The notes below the pieces were generated by a model. It was given only the letters and a program-made list of their open reading frames with translations, searched no databases and was not told the DNA's origin. The position numbers were made by a program, and so were the translations under genes. A stretch of DNA of 64,000 nucleotides. Origin: Alkaliphilus peptidifermentans DSM 18978 (GTDB lineage: Bacteria; Bacillota; Clostridia; Peptostreptococcales; Natronincolaceae). The stretch is from NCBI RefSeq assembly GCF_900101495.1, contig NZ_FMUS01000001.1, positions 124,001 through 188,000 on the forward strand, in the 5' to 3' direction. Shown one piece after another: positions 9,130 through 19,460 of the stretch. Positions within the stretch are counted from its first letter, which is position 1; each line of letters begins with the position of its first letter.

Positions 9130-10076
9130 CACCTTTTAATCTCTTCTATTTGACTTAAGTTTTCAATAATATATTCCTTTAATTTTATTATTCCGTCTTC
9201 CAGGGCTAACATTTCATGATTGTTTGCTGATAGGTACCTACCTATATCTAGAACGTTGTATGGCACGTCATTATCTCTAGCTTTATAATGATTTACACAT
9301 ATTTTAAAACCTAATACTTTTTTCAACAACCTAATAATCTCATTTAAACTTGTACCTTTACCACTACCTAAGTTAAATATTTTAATATCACTTTTAGAAT
9401 ATATAACATTCATTATGCCTGTTATTGCGTCATCAATATATATATAGTCTCTGACAATTTCTCCATCCCCAAATATAATAATGGGCTCTTTTTTAATACT
9501 TTTTACTGTGAAATTCATAATTGCACCAACACCAGAATTAAGATTTTGAAATTTTCCATATGGATTAGATAGTCGAATAATCTTATAATCCATTCCATAA
9601 ATATGATGATACAGTGAAATGTACTTTTCAATAGTCAGTTTTTGCACGCCATAAGAACATATAGGGTTAGTAGGATGATCTTCGTCAATTGGATTTTTCG
9701 GTGCTTTCCCATATACTGTTCCTCCTGATGAGATGAAAATGAATTTTTTAACACTATTCTTGACACATGATTCAAGTAACCTCACTGTTGGAACAATATT
9801 TTCACTTAAGTCAAGTATGTGATTCTTATTGGATGGGACAGTAGTACTTATTAAATGAACAACAACATCAATTTCATTTGTCAAGCTATCAAAGTCCATA
9901 TCACAGTAATTTCCTTTTATATAACTAAATTTTTCAGGGTATCCTATGCTATCTAACATTGATAAGCTTGGAGCAGATTTTGAAAAACATAAAACTTCAT
10001 TTTGGGCATTCTCGGATAATTTCATAATTAAATTACGTCCAATAAACCCTGTACCTCCTAAAATTAAAAATTTCAT
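9129..10076 (-). CDS. NAD-dependent epimerase/dehydratase, GalE-like
   Basis: This 315-residue extended SDR has GGTGFIG at residues 8-14, the serine-rich FISSGGTVYG segment and the catalytic pair in SYGVQK. The remainder (IIRLSNPYG, VRDYIYIDDAI, NLGSGKG) matches NAD-dependent sugar epimerases. It has a GAGG site seven bases before the ATG and lies between two glycosyltransferase genes, three bases from the upstream one. It probably makes a nucleotide-sugar precursor for the repeat unit. UDP-glucose or UDP-GlcNAc 4-epimerisation is the commonest role of this group, but the substrate is not determined. Confidence 0.8.
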   Translation of the reverse strand: MKFLILGGTGFIGRNLIMKLSENAQNEVLCFSKSAPSLSMLDSIGYPEKFSYIKGNYCDMDFDSLTNEIDVVVHLISTTVPSNKNHILDLSENIVPTVRLLESCVKNSVKKFIFISSGGTVYGKAPKNPIDEDHPTNPICSYGVQKLTIEKYISLYHHIYGMDYKIIRLSNPYGKFQNLNSGVGAIMNFTVKSIKKEPIIIFGDGEIVRDYIYIDDAITGIMNVIYSKSDIKIFNLGSGKGTSLNEIIRLLKKVLGFKICVNHYKARDNDVPYNVLDIGRYLSANNHEMLALEDGIIKLKEYIIENLSQIEEIKR

Positions 10077-10079
10077 TAT

Positions 10080-11282
10080 CTAACCTCTTTCATCACATTT
10101 TTGAAATGCTGCCAATAAATAATCGACATACTCCCGAAAACCATAATTATTAATAATTTCCTTTGCCTTGTTTCCCATTTCTTCACGTTTACTTTTTTCA
10201 TTTACTAATAGTGTAATTGCTCTAAGCATTTCGTCTGAACTTTCATAATCTACTAAAAAACCTGTATGTTCATCTTTTACAATATCTTCGAATCCACCTG
10301 CATCTTTAAATCCTACTACTGGAGTCTTCGCATTAAATGCTTGTAAAACAACTGATGGAAAAGGATCTTCTCTAGAAGTTAACGCAAATACATCGGCAGC
10401 TGCGTAAATTATACTCAATAACTCCACATCAGAAATAAAGCCTACTTGATGCAGATTATCAAATTTAGACACACAATAATCTCGTAACTTCTTTTCATAA
10501 ATTTCCTTTCTATAATTTCCTACCCAAACAAACTTAACTTTTTCATTGGTACAATTGCCTACTATATCCAGAAAAAGATCATATCCTTTTCTCTTGTCAC
10601 CCACACCTACACCTAGTACAATTTTGCTACTTTTGGGAATCGAATAAAATTGATATATCTTTTCCTTTGCTTCATTGCGATTAATCGTGAATTTATCTGT
10701 AAGGTTAACACCCTGAGGTTTTATTAAACATTTCGATTTAATGCTGCAAATACTTAAGAAATTATTCATTACATACTTTGATGGGAAAATAACAAAATCA
10801 GAATGTTCAGCTAATAAACTAGCATTCTTTTCTAATCCGAGCTTCTTTATCGTAGCAGGTAATTCATGGACTAAGGATACAATATTAAATGAATTTTTTT
10901 TCAGGATAGGAGTTAGATCACCATTCACAGTTGTATTACATAATACATTTCTATAATTACACTTATACGCTTTTTTAATAATTTTTTCAAATCTTCGCTT
11001 GTTTGCAAACACTTCAACAAAAGCAAACTCAGATGCTTTTTCAATAAACGGACCGTAATCTCTCGAAAGAACTTTTACATTATACTTTTTCATGTATAAT
11101 TCTTTGATTATTTCTAGAAGTAATATAACTGCTCCAGAGTCACTAGATTCATGAGAAATTAATATTATTTTCTTAGAATTATTTCCATATTTTGTTTTTT
11201 TCCTTATAGTATCTTTATATTTAAAGTATAATTTTTTATTTAAAATTCTTGCAATGTTTTTTTTGATTTTTAGCATATTCAT
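10080..11282 (-). CDS. Glycosyltransferase family 4 (GT-B fold)
   Basis: The protein has 400 residues. A basic N-terminal segment of about 35 residues precedes the GT-B fold, which begins KKIILISHESSDSGAVILLL. The C-terminal half has VGVGDKRKGYDLFLDIV and the donor-binding REDPFPSVVLQAFNAKTPVVGF, typical of Glycos_transf_1 (GT4) enzymes. These are retaining, metal-independent transferases at the inner membrane face. It starts four bases after rmlD and is part of the same leftward transcription unit. Donor and linkage are unknown. Confidence 0.83.
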   Translation of the reverse strand: MNMLKIKKNIARILNKKLYFKYKDTIRKKTKYGNNSKKIILISHESSDSGAVILLLEIIKELYMKKYNVKVLSRDYGPFIEKASEFAFVEVFANKRRFEKIIKKAYKCNYRNVLCNTTVNGDLTPILKKNSFNIVSLVHELPATIKKLGLEKNASLLAEHSDFVIFPSKYVMNNFLSICSIKSKCLIKPQGVNLTDKFTINRNEAKEKIYQFYSIPKSSKIVLGVGVGDKRKGYDLFLDIVGNCTNEKVKFVWVGNYRKEIYEKKLRDYCVSKFDNLHQVGFISDVELLSIIYAAADVFALTSREDPFPSVVLQAFNAKTPVVGFKDAGGFEDIVKDEHTGFLVDYESSDEMLRAITLLVNEKSKREEMGNKAKEIINNYGFREYVDYLLAAFQKCDERG

Positions 11283-11286
11283 AAAT

Positions 11287-12186
11287 TTATTCTCCAGCCC
11301 TATCTAATTTAAAATTACACTCACATTTTGAGTTCTCAACTTGGTTCTTTCTCATCATAACATACTGACCAATACTACTTTTATAGTGAGGTAATTGCTT
11401 AAAATCAAATTCAACCATTTTATTTTTGCTCATTTTGCTATTTAAAGGCCTGTTAGCTTTAGTAGGATAATCCTCTGTATTTATAGGATTAACTTTAACA
11501 TCCATTTCAGCTTGCTTAAATATCTCACATGCAAACTCGTACCAGGTGCAATATCCTTCATTAGTAGCATGATAAATCCCATACTTATCGGTTTCCATCA
11601 TTTTAACTAGTAACTTTGCTAAGTCATAAGTATATGTAGGAGAGCCAACTTGATCTGCCACTACAGAAATTTCATCTCTTTCTTTTCCTAATCTAAGCAT
11701 TGTCTTAACAAAATTATTTCCATTACTTCCAAAGACCCAGGATATTCTAACAATAAAATATTTATCTAAAAGTCTTTGAACTTCTAATTCCCCTTCATAT
11801 TTTGTTTGTCCATAGTAATTTATAGGGTTTGGTTCATCTGTGACCTCAAAAGGCTTGTCACCTTCACCATCAAACACATAATCAGTGCTTATGTAGATCA
11901 TTTTTGCGTCTATTTCATTACATACTTCAGCAATATATCTTGTCCCAAGTACATTCACAGCATGACATAATTCTCTTTCATCTTCTGCTTTATCCACCGC
12001 GGTATATGCAGCACAATGAATTACAACATTAGGGCTATAGTCTCTTATAACCCTTTTAACATCTTCTTCATTTGTAATATCTAAAGTGTCTCTATAAGTA
12101 CCCAAATATCGAATTTCACTTTTCTCTAGTCTTTTTATAACATCATATCCAAGTTGTCCGTTTGATCCCGTTACTAATACTTTCAC
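11287..12186 (-). CDS. rmlD: dTDP-4-dehydrorhamnose reductase
   Basis: This enzyme catalyses the last step of dTDP-L-rhamnose synthesis. It has 299 residues with VLVTGSNGQLG at the N-terminus, ISTDYVFDG and the catalytic YGQTKYEGE, all diagnostic of RmlD. The start is a GTG at 12186 overlapping the rmlB TAG stop (TAGTG), with AAGGTGA upstream, indicating coupled translation. The last 20 residues are a little longer and more charged than usual. It completes a contiguous rmlA-rmlC-rmlB-rmlD set. Rhamnose is probably used by the glycosyltransferases on either side. Confidence 0.95.
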   Translation of the reverse strand: MKVLVTGSNGQLGYDVIKRLEKSEIRYLGTYRDTLDITNEEDVKRVIRDYSPNVVIHCAAYTAVDKAEDERELCHAVNVLGTRYIAEVCNEIDAKMIYISTDYVFDGEGDKPFEVTDEPNPINYYGQTKYEGELEVQRLLDKYFIVRISWVFGSNGNNFVKTMLRLGKERDEISVVADQVGSPTYTYDLAKLLVKMMETDKYGIYHATNEGYCTWYEFACEIFKQAEMDVKVNPINTEDYPTKANRPLNSKMSKNKMVEFDFKQLPHYKSSIGQYVMMRKNQVENSKCECNFKLDRAGE

Positions 12187-13217
12187 TAGTTATCACCTTG
12201 CCTATCTCCATACATCGTCTCATAATAATCTGCATAGTCTCCAGATAGAATGTTTTCCCACCAGTCACGGTTATCAAGGTACCATTTGATTGTCATCTTA
12301 ATGCCTTCATCAAATAGTGTAGTTGGTTCCCAGCCTAAATCTCTTCTAGTCTTTGAAGGGTCAATTGCATAACGCATGTCGTGACCAGCTCTATCTTTTA
12401 CAAAAGTAATCAAAGACTCTGGTTTCCCTAACTCTTTTAAAATTGTTTTTACTACCTCTAAATTTGTTTTTTCGTTATGTCCGCCTATATTATAAACTTC
12501 ACCATCTTTTCCCTTGTGAAGTATCAGGTCTATAGCTGTACAATGATCTTCAACATATAGCCAATCTCTAACATTCTCCCCTTTGCCATAAACCGGTAAT
12601 GATTCGTCATTAAGTGCTCTTGATATCATAAGAGGTATTAATTTCTCTGGGAAGTGATAAGGCCCATAGTTGTTAGAACATCTTGAAATGGTTATAGGCA
12701 ATTTAAACGTTCTATGATATGCCTGTACTAACAGATCAGCTGATGCTTTTGATGCTGAGTATGGCGATGATGTATGAATTGGGGTTTCTTCAGTAAAGAA
12801 CAAATCAGGTCTATCTAGTGGTAAATCCCCATACACTTCATCTGTAGAAACTTGGTGAAATCTCTTTACTCCATACTTCCTAGAAGCATCCATTAATACT
12901 TGTGTCCCTAATATATTTGTTTTTAAGAAAATTCCTGGATCTTCGATTGATCTATCTACATGAGACTCTGCAGCAAAGTTAACTATAAAGTCAAATTTTT
13001 CTTCTTCAAATAGCTTGTCTATTAAATCTCTATCCGTAATATCACCCTTTACAAATCTAAAGCTGGGGTTTTCCATCACTGGCTCTAGTGTTGATAAATT
13101 CCCTGCATAAGTTAGTGCGTCTAAACAAACAATTCTATATGTTGGGTGCTCTTTAAGCATATGAAAAACAAAGTTACTTCCAATAAATCCAGCTCCACCT
13201 GTTACTAATACATTCAT
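12186..13217 (-). CDS. rmlB: dTDP-glucose 4,6-dehydratase
   Basis: This 343-residue SDR dehydratase begins MNVLVTGGAGFIGSNFV. It carries STDEVYGDL, with the dehydratase Asp-Glu pair, and the catalytic YSASKASAD. It forms dTDP-4-keto-6-deoxyglucose, the second step of the rhamnose pathway, and is very similar in style to housekeeping RmlB enzymes. It lies 18 bp downstream of rmlC and overlaps rmlD by one base. Confidence 0.96.
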   Translation of the reverse strand: MNVLVTGGAGFIGSNFVFHMLKEHPTYRIVCLDALTYAGNLSTLEPVMENPSFRFVKGDITDRDLIDKLFEEEKFDFIVNFAAESHVDRSIEDPGIFLKTNILGTQVLMDASRKYGVKRFHQVSTDEVYGDLPLDRPDLFFTEETPIHTSSPYSASKASADLLVQAYHRTFKLPITISRCSNNYGPYHFPEKLIPLMISRALNDESLPVYGKGENVRDWLYVEDHCTAIDLILHKGKDGEVYNIGGHNEKTNLEVVKTILKELGKPESLITFVKDRAGHDMRYAIDPSKTRRDLGWEPTTLFDEGIKMTIKWYLDNRDWWENILSGDYADYYETMYGDRQGDN

Positions 13218-13235
13218 TCCTTTTCCCCTCTTTCG

Positions 13236-13787
13236 TTAGTATTTAAAGTTCGCATCACTTTCAGATAACATCGGCGCATTTAAATCTTTCTCGGACAAAA
13301 TTGGGTTATCCATATCCCAATCCACACCTATCTCAGGATCATCAAATCTTATACTTCTATCATTTTCCGGTGAATAATACTCATCTACTTTATATTGAAC
13401 TTCTACATTATCCGTTAATGTTATAAATCCATGGGCAAACCCTTTAGGAACTAATAATTGTTTTTTATTTTCTTCTGTTAGCTCAACAGCTACCCATTTT
13501 TTATATGTAGGAGATGCTTTTCTAATATCAACAGCTACATCTAATATTTTCCCTTTAGTACATCTAACAAGCTTTGTCTGGGCCTTAGGATTAAGCTGAA
13601 AGTGAAGCCCCCTTAACGTCCCTTTCTGTGCTGAAAGAGAATGATTATCTTGAATAAAATCGATATCTATTCCTAATTCTTTAAATTTTTCTTTGGAATA
13701 GGTTTCTGTAAACCATCCTCGGCGGTCTCCAAATACCTTTGGCTCAATAATAACCACATCTTCAATTTCTGTTTTAACTATATTCAT
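13236..13787 (-). CDS. rmlC: dTDP-4-dehydrorhamnose 3,5-epimerase
   Basis: This cupin epimerase, 183 residues from the chosen start, has the catalytic LRGLHFQLNPKAQTKLVRC motif, VDIRKASPTY, VPKGFAHGF and YKVDEYYSPEND, the full set of RmlC landmarks. The frame is open to 13829, but that would overlap rmlA and add 14 atypical residues. The ATG at 13787 has GAGG eight bases upstream and gives the standard MNIVKTEIEDVVIIEP start. A diverged paralogue at 3.6 kb serves the CDP-sugar set. Confidence 0.95.
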   Translation of the reverse strand: MNIVKTEIEDVVIIEPKVFGDRRGWFTETYSKEKFKELGIDIDFIQDNHSLSAQKGTLRGLHFQLNPKAQTKLVRCTKGKILDVAVDIRKASPTYKKWVAVELTEENKKQLLVPKGFAHGFITLTDNVEVQYKVDEYYSPENDRSIRFDDPEIGVDWDMDNPILSEKDLNAPMLSESDANFKY

Positions 13788-13803
13788 TCCTCTTACCTCA
13801 TTT

Positions 13804-14700
13804 CTAATAATGGATTTTACCTTCAGCAACTTTCTTTAAATGCTCTCCATATGGTGATTTGCCATACTTTTCTGCAGATGCTAAAAGTGTCTCTCTATTA
13901 ATCCATTCATTATGGTATGCTATTTCTTCAAGTGCTGAAATTTTAATACTTTGTCTCTTTTCAATCATTTGAACAAATTCAGCAGCTTCTACTAAGCTAT
14001 CCATAGTCCCGGTATCTAACCAAGCAAATCCTCTACCTAGAAGTTTTACATTAAGAGTTCCATCTTCTAAGTACATTCTATTTAAATCAGTAATCTCCAA
14101 TTCACCTCTATGAGATGGCTTTACTTTTTTTGCAAAATCGACAACTCTGTTATCATAGAAATAAAGTCCTGTAATACAATAGTTAGACTTGGGATTCTGT
14201 GGTTTTTCTTCAACTGAAATAACTTTACCTTTATCATCAAACTCAACAATGCCAAATCTTTCAGGATCATGTACATAGTAGCCGAATATTGTAGCTTTAC
14301 CATTTTTAGCATTTTCAGCTGCTTCTTTAAGTATAGGAGTAAATCCATTCCCGTAATAAATGTTATCTCCCAATATCATGGCTACATTATCTTCTCCAAT
14401 AAAATCTTCACCAATAATAAAGGCTTGGGCTAGTCCATCCGGTGATGGTTGCTCAGCGTATTCAAGATTAATACCAAATTGACTACCGTCGCCTAATAGC
14501 TTTTCAAAGTTAGGCAAGTCATGTGGGGTTGAAATTATAAGAATATCTTTTATCCCTGCTAACATAAGGACTGAAATTGGATAGTAAACCATTGGTTTAT
14601 CATAAACAGGTAGCAATTGTTTACTTGTTACCATTGTAAGTGGATACAATCTTGTTCCACTTCCTCCAGCTAAAATAATACCTTTCATCTTTTTTATCAT
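13804..14700 (-). CDS. rmlA: Glucose-1-phosphate thymidylyltransferase
   Basis: This enzyme makes dTDP-glucose, the first step of the rhamnose pathway. It has 298 residues with [18 protein letters not shown] near the N-terminus and [16 protein letters not shown], diagnostic of RmlA. GGGAGG lies eight bases before the ATG at 14700; an in-frame ATG four codons later would also fit the family start. It is the first gene of the rml block and follows the glycosyltransferase gene at 14.8 kb after 56 bp, where I see no clear promoter. Confidence 0.95.
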   Translation of the reverse strand: MIKKMKGIILAGGSGTRLYPLTMVTSKQLLPVYDKPMVYYPISVLMLAGIKDILIISTPHDLPNFEKLLGDGSQFGINLEYAEQPSPDGLAQAFIIGEDFIGEDNVAMILGDNIYYGNGFTPILKEAAENAKNGKATIFGYYVHDPERFGIVEFDDKGKVISVEEKPQNPKSNYCITGLYFYDNRVVDFAKKVKPSHRGELEITDLNRMYLEDGTLNVKLLGRGFAWLDTGTMDSLVEAAEFVQMIEKRQSIKISALEEIAYHNEWINRETLLASAEKYGKSPYGEHLKKVAEGKIHY

Positions 14701-14756
14701 GATAAATCCTCCCTAATCATATGTTTTTTGATAGTTAACAACTATATTTATATTGT

Positions 14757-15803
14757 TTATATGGATAAATTTTCAATATGCTCAATATACTTTGAACCCC
14801 ACACTTGATAAGAGTAGTTTTTTTCTACCCTCATCCTTGCTTTGCCTCCATAGGAAATACGTTTATTCGGCTCAGTTAATAAAAGCTTCAAATACTCGTA
14901 CCACTCATTATCATCTTTTGCAATAAATCCTGTCTCTCCATGGATAATTATTTCTTCATTCGCTGGCAGTGCAGATGCAACTACTGGTAATCCTGATGCC
15001 ATATACTGAATACATTTAAAACCACATTTGCCATATTCCCAAGGTGTTTCATGTAACGGCATTATTCCTATATCGCTCGAAAATAAATGTTCAAATTCCT
15101 TATCTTCACACCATGGTAAACATTCGATATTAAGTCCTTCTATGTCTATGTTTCCTCCAATTACTCTCAATTTAAATTGACACACTTTGATTAATTCGAC
15201 TAACACACTCTTTATTCTATATATGTACTTTACGGTAGATGGAGACCCTATCCACGAGATGATTGGAATGTAATTAACGGGCTTCTTTATACCCTTTATT
15301 GGGTACTTATTTAAATCAACAACTGTTGGTAAATATACCAAATTTCCCTTTGTGATTTCCTCCCAATACCATCTATTCCCAACAGCTGTTGCTAGAGCAT
15401 TTTCTGAGAGATTATTAATTTTATCTCCTAAAACCTTTTTAATAATACCACCTTTGTATTTGGTAGATACAGCATCATCATAGTCTAATGTGTAACGACT
15501 ATTTTGAAGTAAAATCCTTTCAAAAATATACGGGAAATATGGGAAAAGTTCTTTTTCAATTATAATAATATCGTATTTGCTTTTGTTTTTAAGTAAATGT
15601 TTGGCTCTGTTTAATATATCTGATAATATCCTTGGATAATCCTTTGATTTTTTTTGGTATAAATTTTTAACATAACCATCATAAAAAAGAGGTTTTATTG
15701 TAACTTCATGTCCATTTTTAATAAAGTAATCAATATAGTTGTGTGTTCTATATCTAGAACTTGCCCCTTCGGGAAAATATTTAGGTAATAACAATATTTT
15801 CAT
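14757..15803 (-). CDS. Glycosyltransferase, GT-B fold
   Basis: The 348-residue protein begins MKILLLPKYFPEGASSRYRTHNYI split across a beta strand and loop, a common GT-B N-terminus for enzymes acting on lipid-linked oligosaccharides. It ends with a Glycos_transf_1-like donor site (GKCGFKCIQYMASGLPVVAS, then NEEIIIHGETGFI). The central segment is less conserved. Its start overlaps the end of the next gene upstream by 4 bp. It is probably one of five transferases building the repeat unit; the sugar is unknown. Confidence 0.78.
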   Translation of the reverse strand: MKILLLPKYFPEGASSRYRTHNYIDYFIKNGHEVTIKPLFYDGYVKNLYQKKSKDYPRILSDILNRAKHLLKNKSKYDIIIIEKELFPYFPYIFERILLQNSRYTLDYDDAVSTKYKGGIIKKVLGDKINNLSENALATAVGNRWYWEEITKGNLVYLPTVVDLNKYPIKGIKKPVNYIPIISWIGSPSTVKYIYRIKSVLVELIKVCQFKLRVIGGNIDIEGLNIECLPWCEDKEFEHLFSSDIGIMPLHETPWEYGKCGFKCIQYMASGLPVVASALPANEEIIIHGETGFIAKDDNEWYEYLKLLLTEPNKRISYGGKARMRVEKNYSYQVWGSKYIEHIENLSI

Positions 15804-16741
15804 CGGGATAACCTCGCAATATTAGGAATATCTTTTATTAACATACTATATGCTTTTAAAACTTCTTTTACATCTTTTAACGATAGCTTAATAATCCCTA
15901 AACATATTCTTGATATTGGTTCTATTAACAAAGTAGCAAAAAATAATATAGCGGCTGTGAAAAAATTAAAATGTTTAAACCCGTAAAGAATTCTACTTCT
16001 AATTGAGTAAAATAAGCGCTTAGCTTTTACTTGTTCCGATGTTCCCCCACCTCTATGAAAAGCATTAACCTCCGCTAAGTATAAGGTTTTATAACCTAAT
16101 TTGCTAATACGATATGATAAATCTAAATCTTCCAAATACACAAAAAACCTTTCATCAAAACCATTCATTTTTTGAAATAATTCTCTTCTTATTAAGTAAA
16201 ACGCACCGATAACATGTTCTACGACTGAATTTTCATTATGTTCCCAATCTGTCTTAAAATGTGTCTTGAATTTTTTAGGAAATAAGTAGTGTAAGCCTGT
16301 CATTCTGTTTAAAAAATGTTTAGTTTTTGGGAAATTACAACAAGATCTATGGATCGTTTTGTGTTCATCTATTAATTGAATTCCACATACTCCTATCTCA
16401 TTACTTTCTTTTTTGCTCATTACTTTAATGGGAATAGATAGAGATTTATCAAATAATCTAGTATCAGGATTCAAAAATAGAATATAATCCGCGTTACTTT
16501 TACTAACACCCTGATTACAAGCAGCTCCGAAACCTTGGTTAGTATTATTCTTAATAGTTATAAGGGGCACCTCTATATTCTCTAATTTTTCTAATGAGTT
16601 ATCTGTTGAATGGTTATCAATTATAATTACATTGCGTAAATTAAAGCCATCTTTAGAAGTCACTTGTATAGATTTTAAACAATCATATAATTGATTTCCA
16701 GAATTCCAATTAACAATTATAATATCTAAAGAACTGCTCAT
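15800..16741 (-). CDS. Glycosyltransferase family 2, rhamnosyltransferase-like (WbbL type)
   Basis: This 313-residue protein starts LDIIIVNWNSGNQLYDCL and carries NQGFGAACNQGV, ILFLNPDTRLF and VYLEDLDLSYRISKLG, the pattern of the WbbL/RfbN subgroup of GT2 that often transfers rhamnose from dTDP-L-rhamnose. The C-terminus has a hydrophobic stretch (ILFFATLLIEPISRICLGII), suggesting membrane association. The rml cluster one gene downstream supports rhamnosyl transfer, as an inference. It overlaps both neighbours by 4 bp, so the three genes form a tight cistron. Confidence 0.82.
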   Translation of the reverse strand: MSSSLDIIIVNWNSGNQLYDCLKSIQVTSKDGFNLRNVIIIDNHSTDNSLEKLENIEVPLITIKNNTNQGFGAACNQGVSKSNADYILFLNPDTRLFDKSLSIPIKVMSKKESNEIGVCGIQLIDEHKTIHRSCCNFPKTKHFLNRMTGLHYLFPKKFKTHFKTDWEHNENSVVEHVIGAFYLIRRELFQKMNGFDERFFVYLEDLDLSYRISKLGYKTLYLAEVNAFHRGGGTSEQVKAKRLFYSIRSRILYGFKHFNFFTAAILFFATLLIEPISRICLGIIKLSLKDVKEVLKAYSMLIKDIPNIARLSR

Positions 16742-18096
16742 TTTGTTTGTCCTCCTTTATGGTCTCTTAATAACCATGTATTAATTATACATATAGGCAA
16801 AAAAATCACCCACATAAAATCATATTTTGCTAAATAAGGGTTTGTTGCATTAGCTAATAAAAAAGCGGTGCTTCCAACAATTACTGGTAATATATGAAAT
16901 TTTAGTATGCTATTAGATTTAATAATTTTTATACTCATTATAATAATCCAAATTATTTGTCCTGAAAAAATAGAAAATCCAACCAATCCAGTGTGGTATA
17001 AATATGCTACATAACTAAGCTCATACGCCCAAGGTTGTTCAGTAGAGCGTATAAATTGAGGAGCGCTTGCACCATGACCAGAGCCAATCAGCGGACTTTC
17101 AGACCAACCGTTTAGGAGCGCCCTAAACTGACCACTTCTAAGAGAAGCGCTTGCATCCGTAGAAAATCTAAAAGCGTCTTTAATATCTTCAATTATCGTA
17201 GTTATATTTATTCCATAGGTCCAATTAAGAAGTAAATAAATCAACACTACACATAAAAAAAGTAATAGGAACGCTCTTTGACTCGATTTTTTACTCCTTT
17301 TTCTATGTAGATTAGAAAGGAACTTTTGATAAAAAACTATTAGTATTGGAGTAGCAACTACTAATAATTGTAGTATTCTTCTTCCACTAAGCAAGGTTAA
17401 TAAGATTCCTAGCAATAGGCCTGTCACAATGAATAATTTGTTAAATTTCTGTTTTACTTCTTTAGGCCATGTCATTATTATACAAATCAAAAATGGTACT
17501 AAGAATATTAATGTTGCTGTATTATTCATGCTATATGCCATCATTCCTGAGTAAAATCCAATACTTTGGCGCAAATCTAATTCGATATATAATGCCGACG
17601 GTAACCAACCATAAGAATAAAGAATATAACTTAAAGAGTGAATTCCAATAATAACGCTTGAAAAGATTAAGACTTTTAACAGCCGCCTTATTATTTCTTC
17701 GTTAGAAGAAGCAATGATAAATAGTAGGTATACAATAGGCCAAAGTACATACACGCTTACTACTCTTAATGCCCCAGGATTATTATTAACTGAGCCAACT
17801 AACATAAAAAAAAGTCCAGAACATACCCATGTCAAAACCCAAAACAATGTTTGTGGCGCTAAAGCAACTTTTTTGCGCTTAAAAGTACCAATCAATATTA
17901 ATCCAATAGTTAATGCTAAGATAATTCCTTTTAAGCTCTGATATGAAGTTGGAACAAAAAGCATCATAAAAAATAGAAGTAACCCTGGAATTAGGAATAG
18001 ACTCTTTATTTTGCTAATTTTTGAAATCCCTTCTTTAGGGAAATAACTTCTATTGTTGGTAGATGATGAATGCTCATATTTATTAAGTGATTTCAT
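16738..18096 (-). CDS. Wzy-type O-antigen polymerase/ligase family membrane protein
   Basis: This 452-residue protein has a short hydrophilic N-terminus followed by about ten to twelve membrane segments. A long extracytoplasmic loop before the last segments contains GSGHGASAPQFI. This arrangement is typical of the O-antigen ligase/polymerase family (PF04932), which joins lipid-linked repeat units outside the membrane. A second, larger member lies at 22.8 kb. The 278 bp upstream are AT-rich with no clear gene; a weak TTGAAC-N19-TAAAAT on the minus strand could be a promoter. Confidence 0.82.
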   Translation of the reverse strand: MKSLNKYEHSSSTNNRSYFPKEGISKISKIKSLFLIPGLLLFFMMLFVPTSYQSLKGIILALTIGLILIGTFKRKKVALAPQTLFWVLTWVCSGLFFMLVGSVNNNPGALRVVSVYVLWPIVYLLFIIASSNEEIIRRLLKVLIFSSVIIGIHSLSYILYSYGWLPSALYIELDLRQSIGFYSGMMAYSMNNTATLIFLVPFLICIIMTWPKEVKQKFNKLFIVTGLLLGILLTLLSGRRILQLLVVATPILIVFYQKFLSNLHRKRSKKSSQRAFLLLFLCVVLIYLLLNWTYGINITTIIEDIKDAFRFSTDASASLRSGQFRALLNGWSESPLIGSGHGASAPQFIRSTEQPWAYELSYVAYLYHTGLVGFSIFSGQIIWIIIMSIKIIKSNSILKFHILPVIVGSTAFLLANATNPYLAKYDFMWVIFLPICIINTWLLRDHKGGQTK

Positions 18097-18374
18097 TATT
18101 AATTCTCCTCATACAGCATTAGTGTTTATAATACTATCTCATTCTTAATATTTCATTTAATATTAAAACTGAAAAATTATTTTGCATATGTGCAATAACA
18201 GCACTGATTCTAAAATCACATTATTCTTACAACTAAATTGAAAAATCAATATTTAATTACAAGCCCTAGCAATTTATCCTACAATACTTTGCATATCTTT
18301 TTTCTTTAAACGCATTGTGTTTATCTGGATATTTTACCATCAATAGCTATTCATAGTTCAACTTGTAATTTACA

Positions 18375-19460
18375 TCAAAATTTTATAGTCTCATACTTAT
18401 ATGCCTCAACCACTATCTGCCTATCAAAATCTCTTTCAACTTTAGCCCTACCAGCCAAACCCATCTGCTTCTTTTCTTCATATTTCAAGGCTAAGAATTT
18501 TTCAATTTTCTCAATAAGATCTTGGCTATTTTGTTCTTCTACAACATAACCGTTAACTCCATCATCCACAATTTCTCTACAACCACTTCTATTCGTAGTT
18601 ATTATAGGTCTACCACAAGCTGCGCTTTCCAATAAAACATTGGACATCCCTTCAGGGTAATATGTTGGATGAATTGTACAATGAGATATCTGATGAAACT
18701 TTCTTACATCACTCTGCATGCCATGGTATTGAATAATACCCTCCTCATGCATAGCCTTTAATTTTTCTTCATATGATTCTTCGCAAAAACCAAGAATATG
18801 AAATTGGGTATTTGGATACTTTTTTCTTATGTGTTCGGCAGCATCAAGATACTGATCTATCCCTTTTTGTTTCATGACTCTTGAAATAAATAAAAAGTTA
18901 ATAGTATCATCTTCAGGGTAATCTAAAATTTCATAATGATCTAAATTGACACCAGAACCAGGAATTATCTTTTGTTTTCCTTTAATTATTCCTTTGCTAT
19001 TTATAAACTCCGCATTCTCTTTATTTTGAAAGAACACGCACGATGCATTCTTCAAAGCTAATTTGTATAAAAATATGGTGATACTTTGTAAAACACCACC
19101 ATTCTCTACAGCAGTTCCTAAACCTGTTATGTTAGAGATGTATGGTGTTTTTGTGAGCCTACACATCATGCCACCATAAACATTGGGTTTAATTGTATAT
19201 GACAAAACTACATCTGGTTTAACTCTATTTAGTATCTTTTTATACTCAAACATCAATCTTAGGTCAGTGATAGGGTTTGTCCCCCGTCTACTAATATTCG
19301 TATCTATGAATTCACAGCCCAAGTTAACGAGCTCTTTTACAAACTCTCCATTAGGTAACGATATAACCACTTGATTATTCTTAAGTAGTTCTTCGATTAA
19401 TTCTTTTCTAAATTTATATAATCCAATATCGTTATTGGCTAGTATCAAGATTTTTCCCAT
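18375..19460 (-). CDS. Glycosyltransferase family 4, PglA/EpsD-like
   Basis: This 361-residue GT-B enzyme begins MGKILILANNDIGLYKFR. It has ILNRVKPDVVLSYTIKPNVYG, TGLGTAVENGG and a C-terminal donor site around YYPEGMSNVLLESAACGRP. These features match transferases that add the second sugar to undecaprenyl-PP-diNAcBac or related primers (PglA-like). The gene overlaps the acetyltransferase gene by one base, and the PglC-like priming enzyme is two genes upstream, so it probably acts straight after priming. The donor is unknown. Confidence 0.83.
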   Translation of the reverse strand: MGKILILANNDIGLYKFRKELIEELLKNNQVVISLPNGEFVKELVNLGCEFIDTNISRRGTNPITDLRLMFEYKKILNRVKPDVVLSYTIKPNVYGGMMCRLTKTPYISNITGLGTAVENGGVLQSITIFLYKLALKNASCVFFQNKENAEFINSKGIIKGKQKIIPGSGVNLDHYEILDYPEDDTINFLFISRVMKQKGIDQYLDAAEHIRKKYPNTQFHILGFCEESYEEKLKAMHEEGIIQYHGMQSDVRKFHQISHCTIHPTYYPEGMSNVLLESAACGRPIITTNRSGCREIVDDGVNGYVVEEQNSQDLIEKIEKFLALKYEEKKQMGLAGRAKVERDFDRQIVVEAYKYETIKF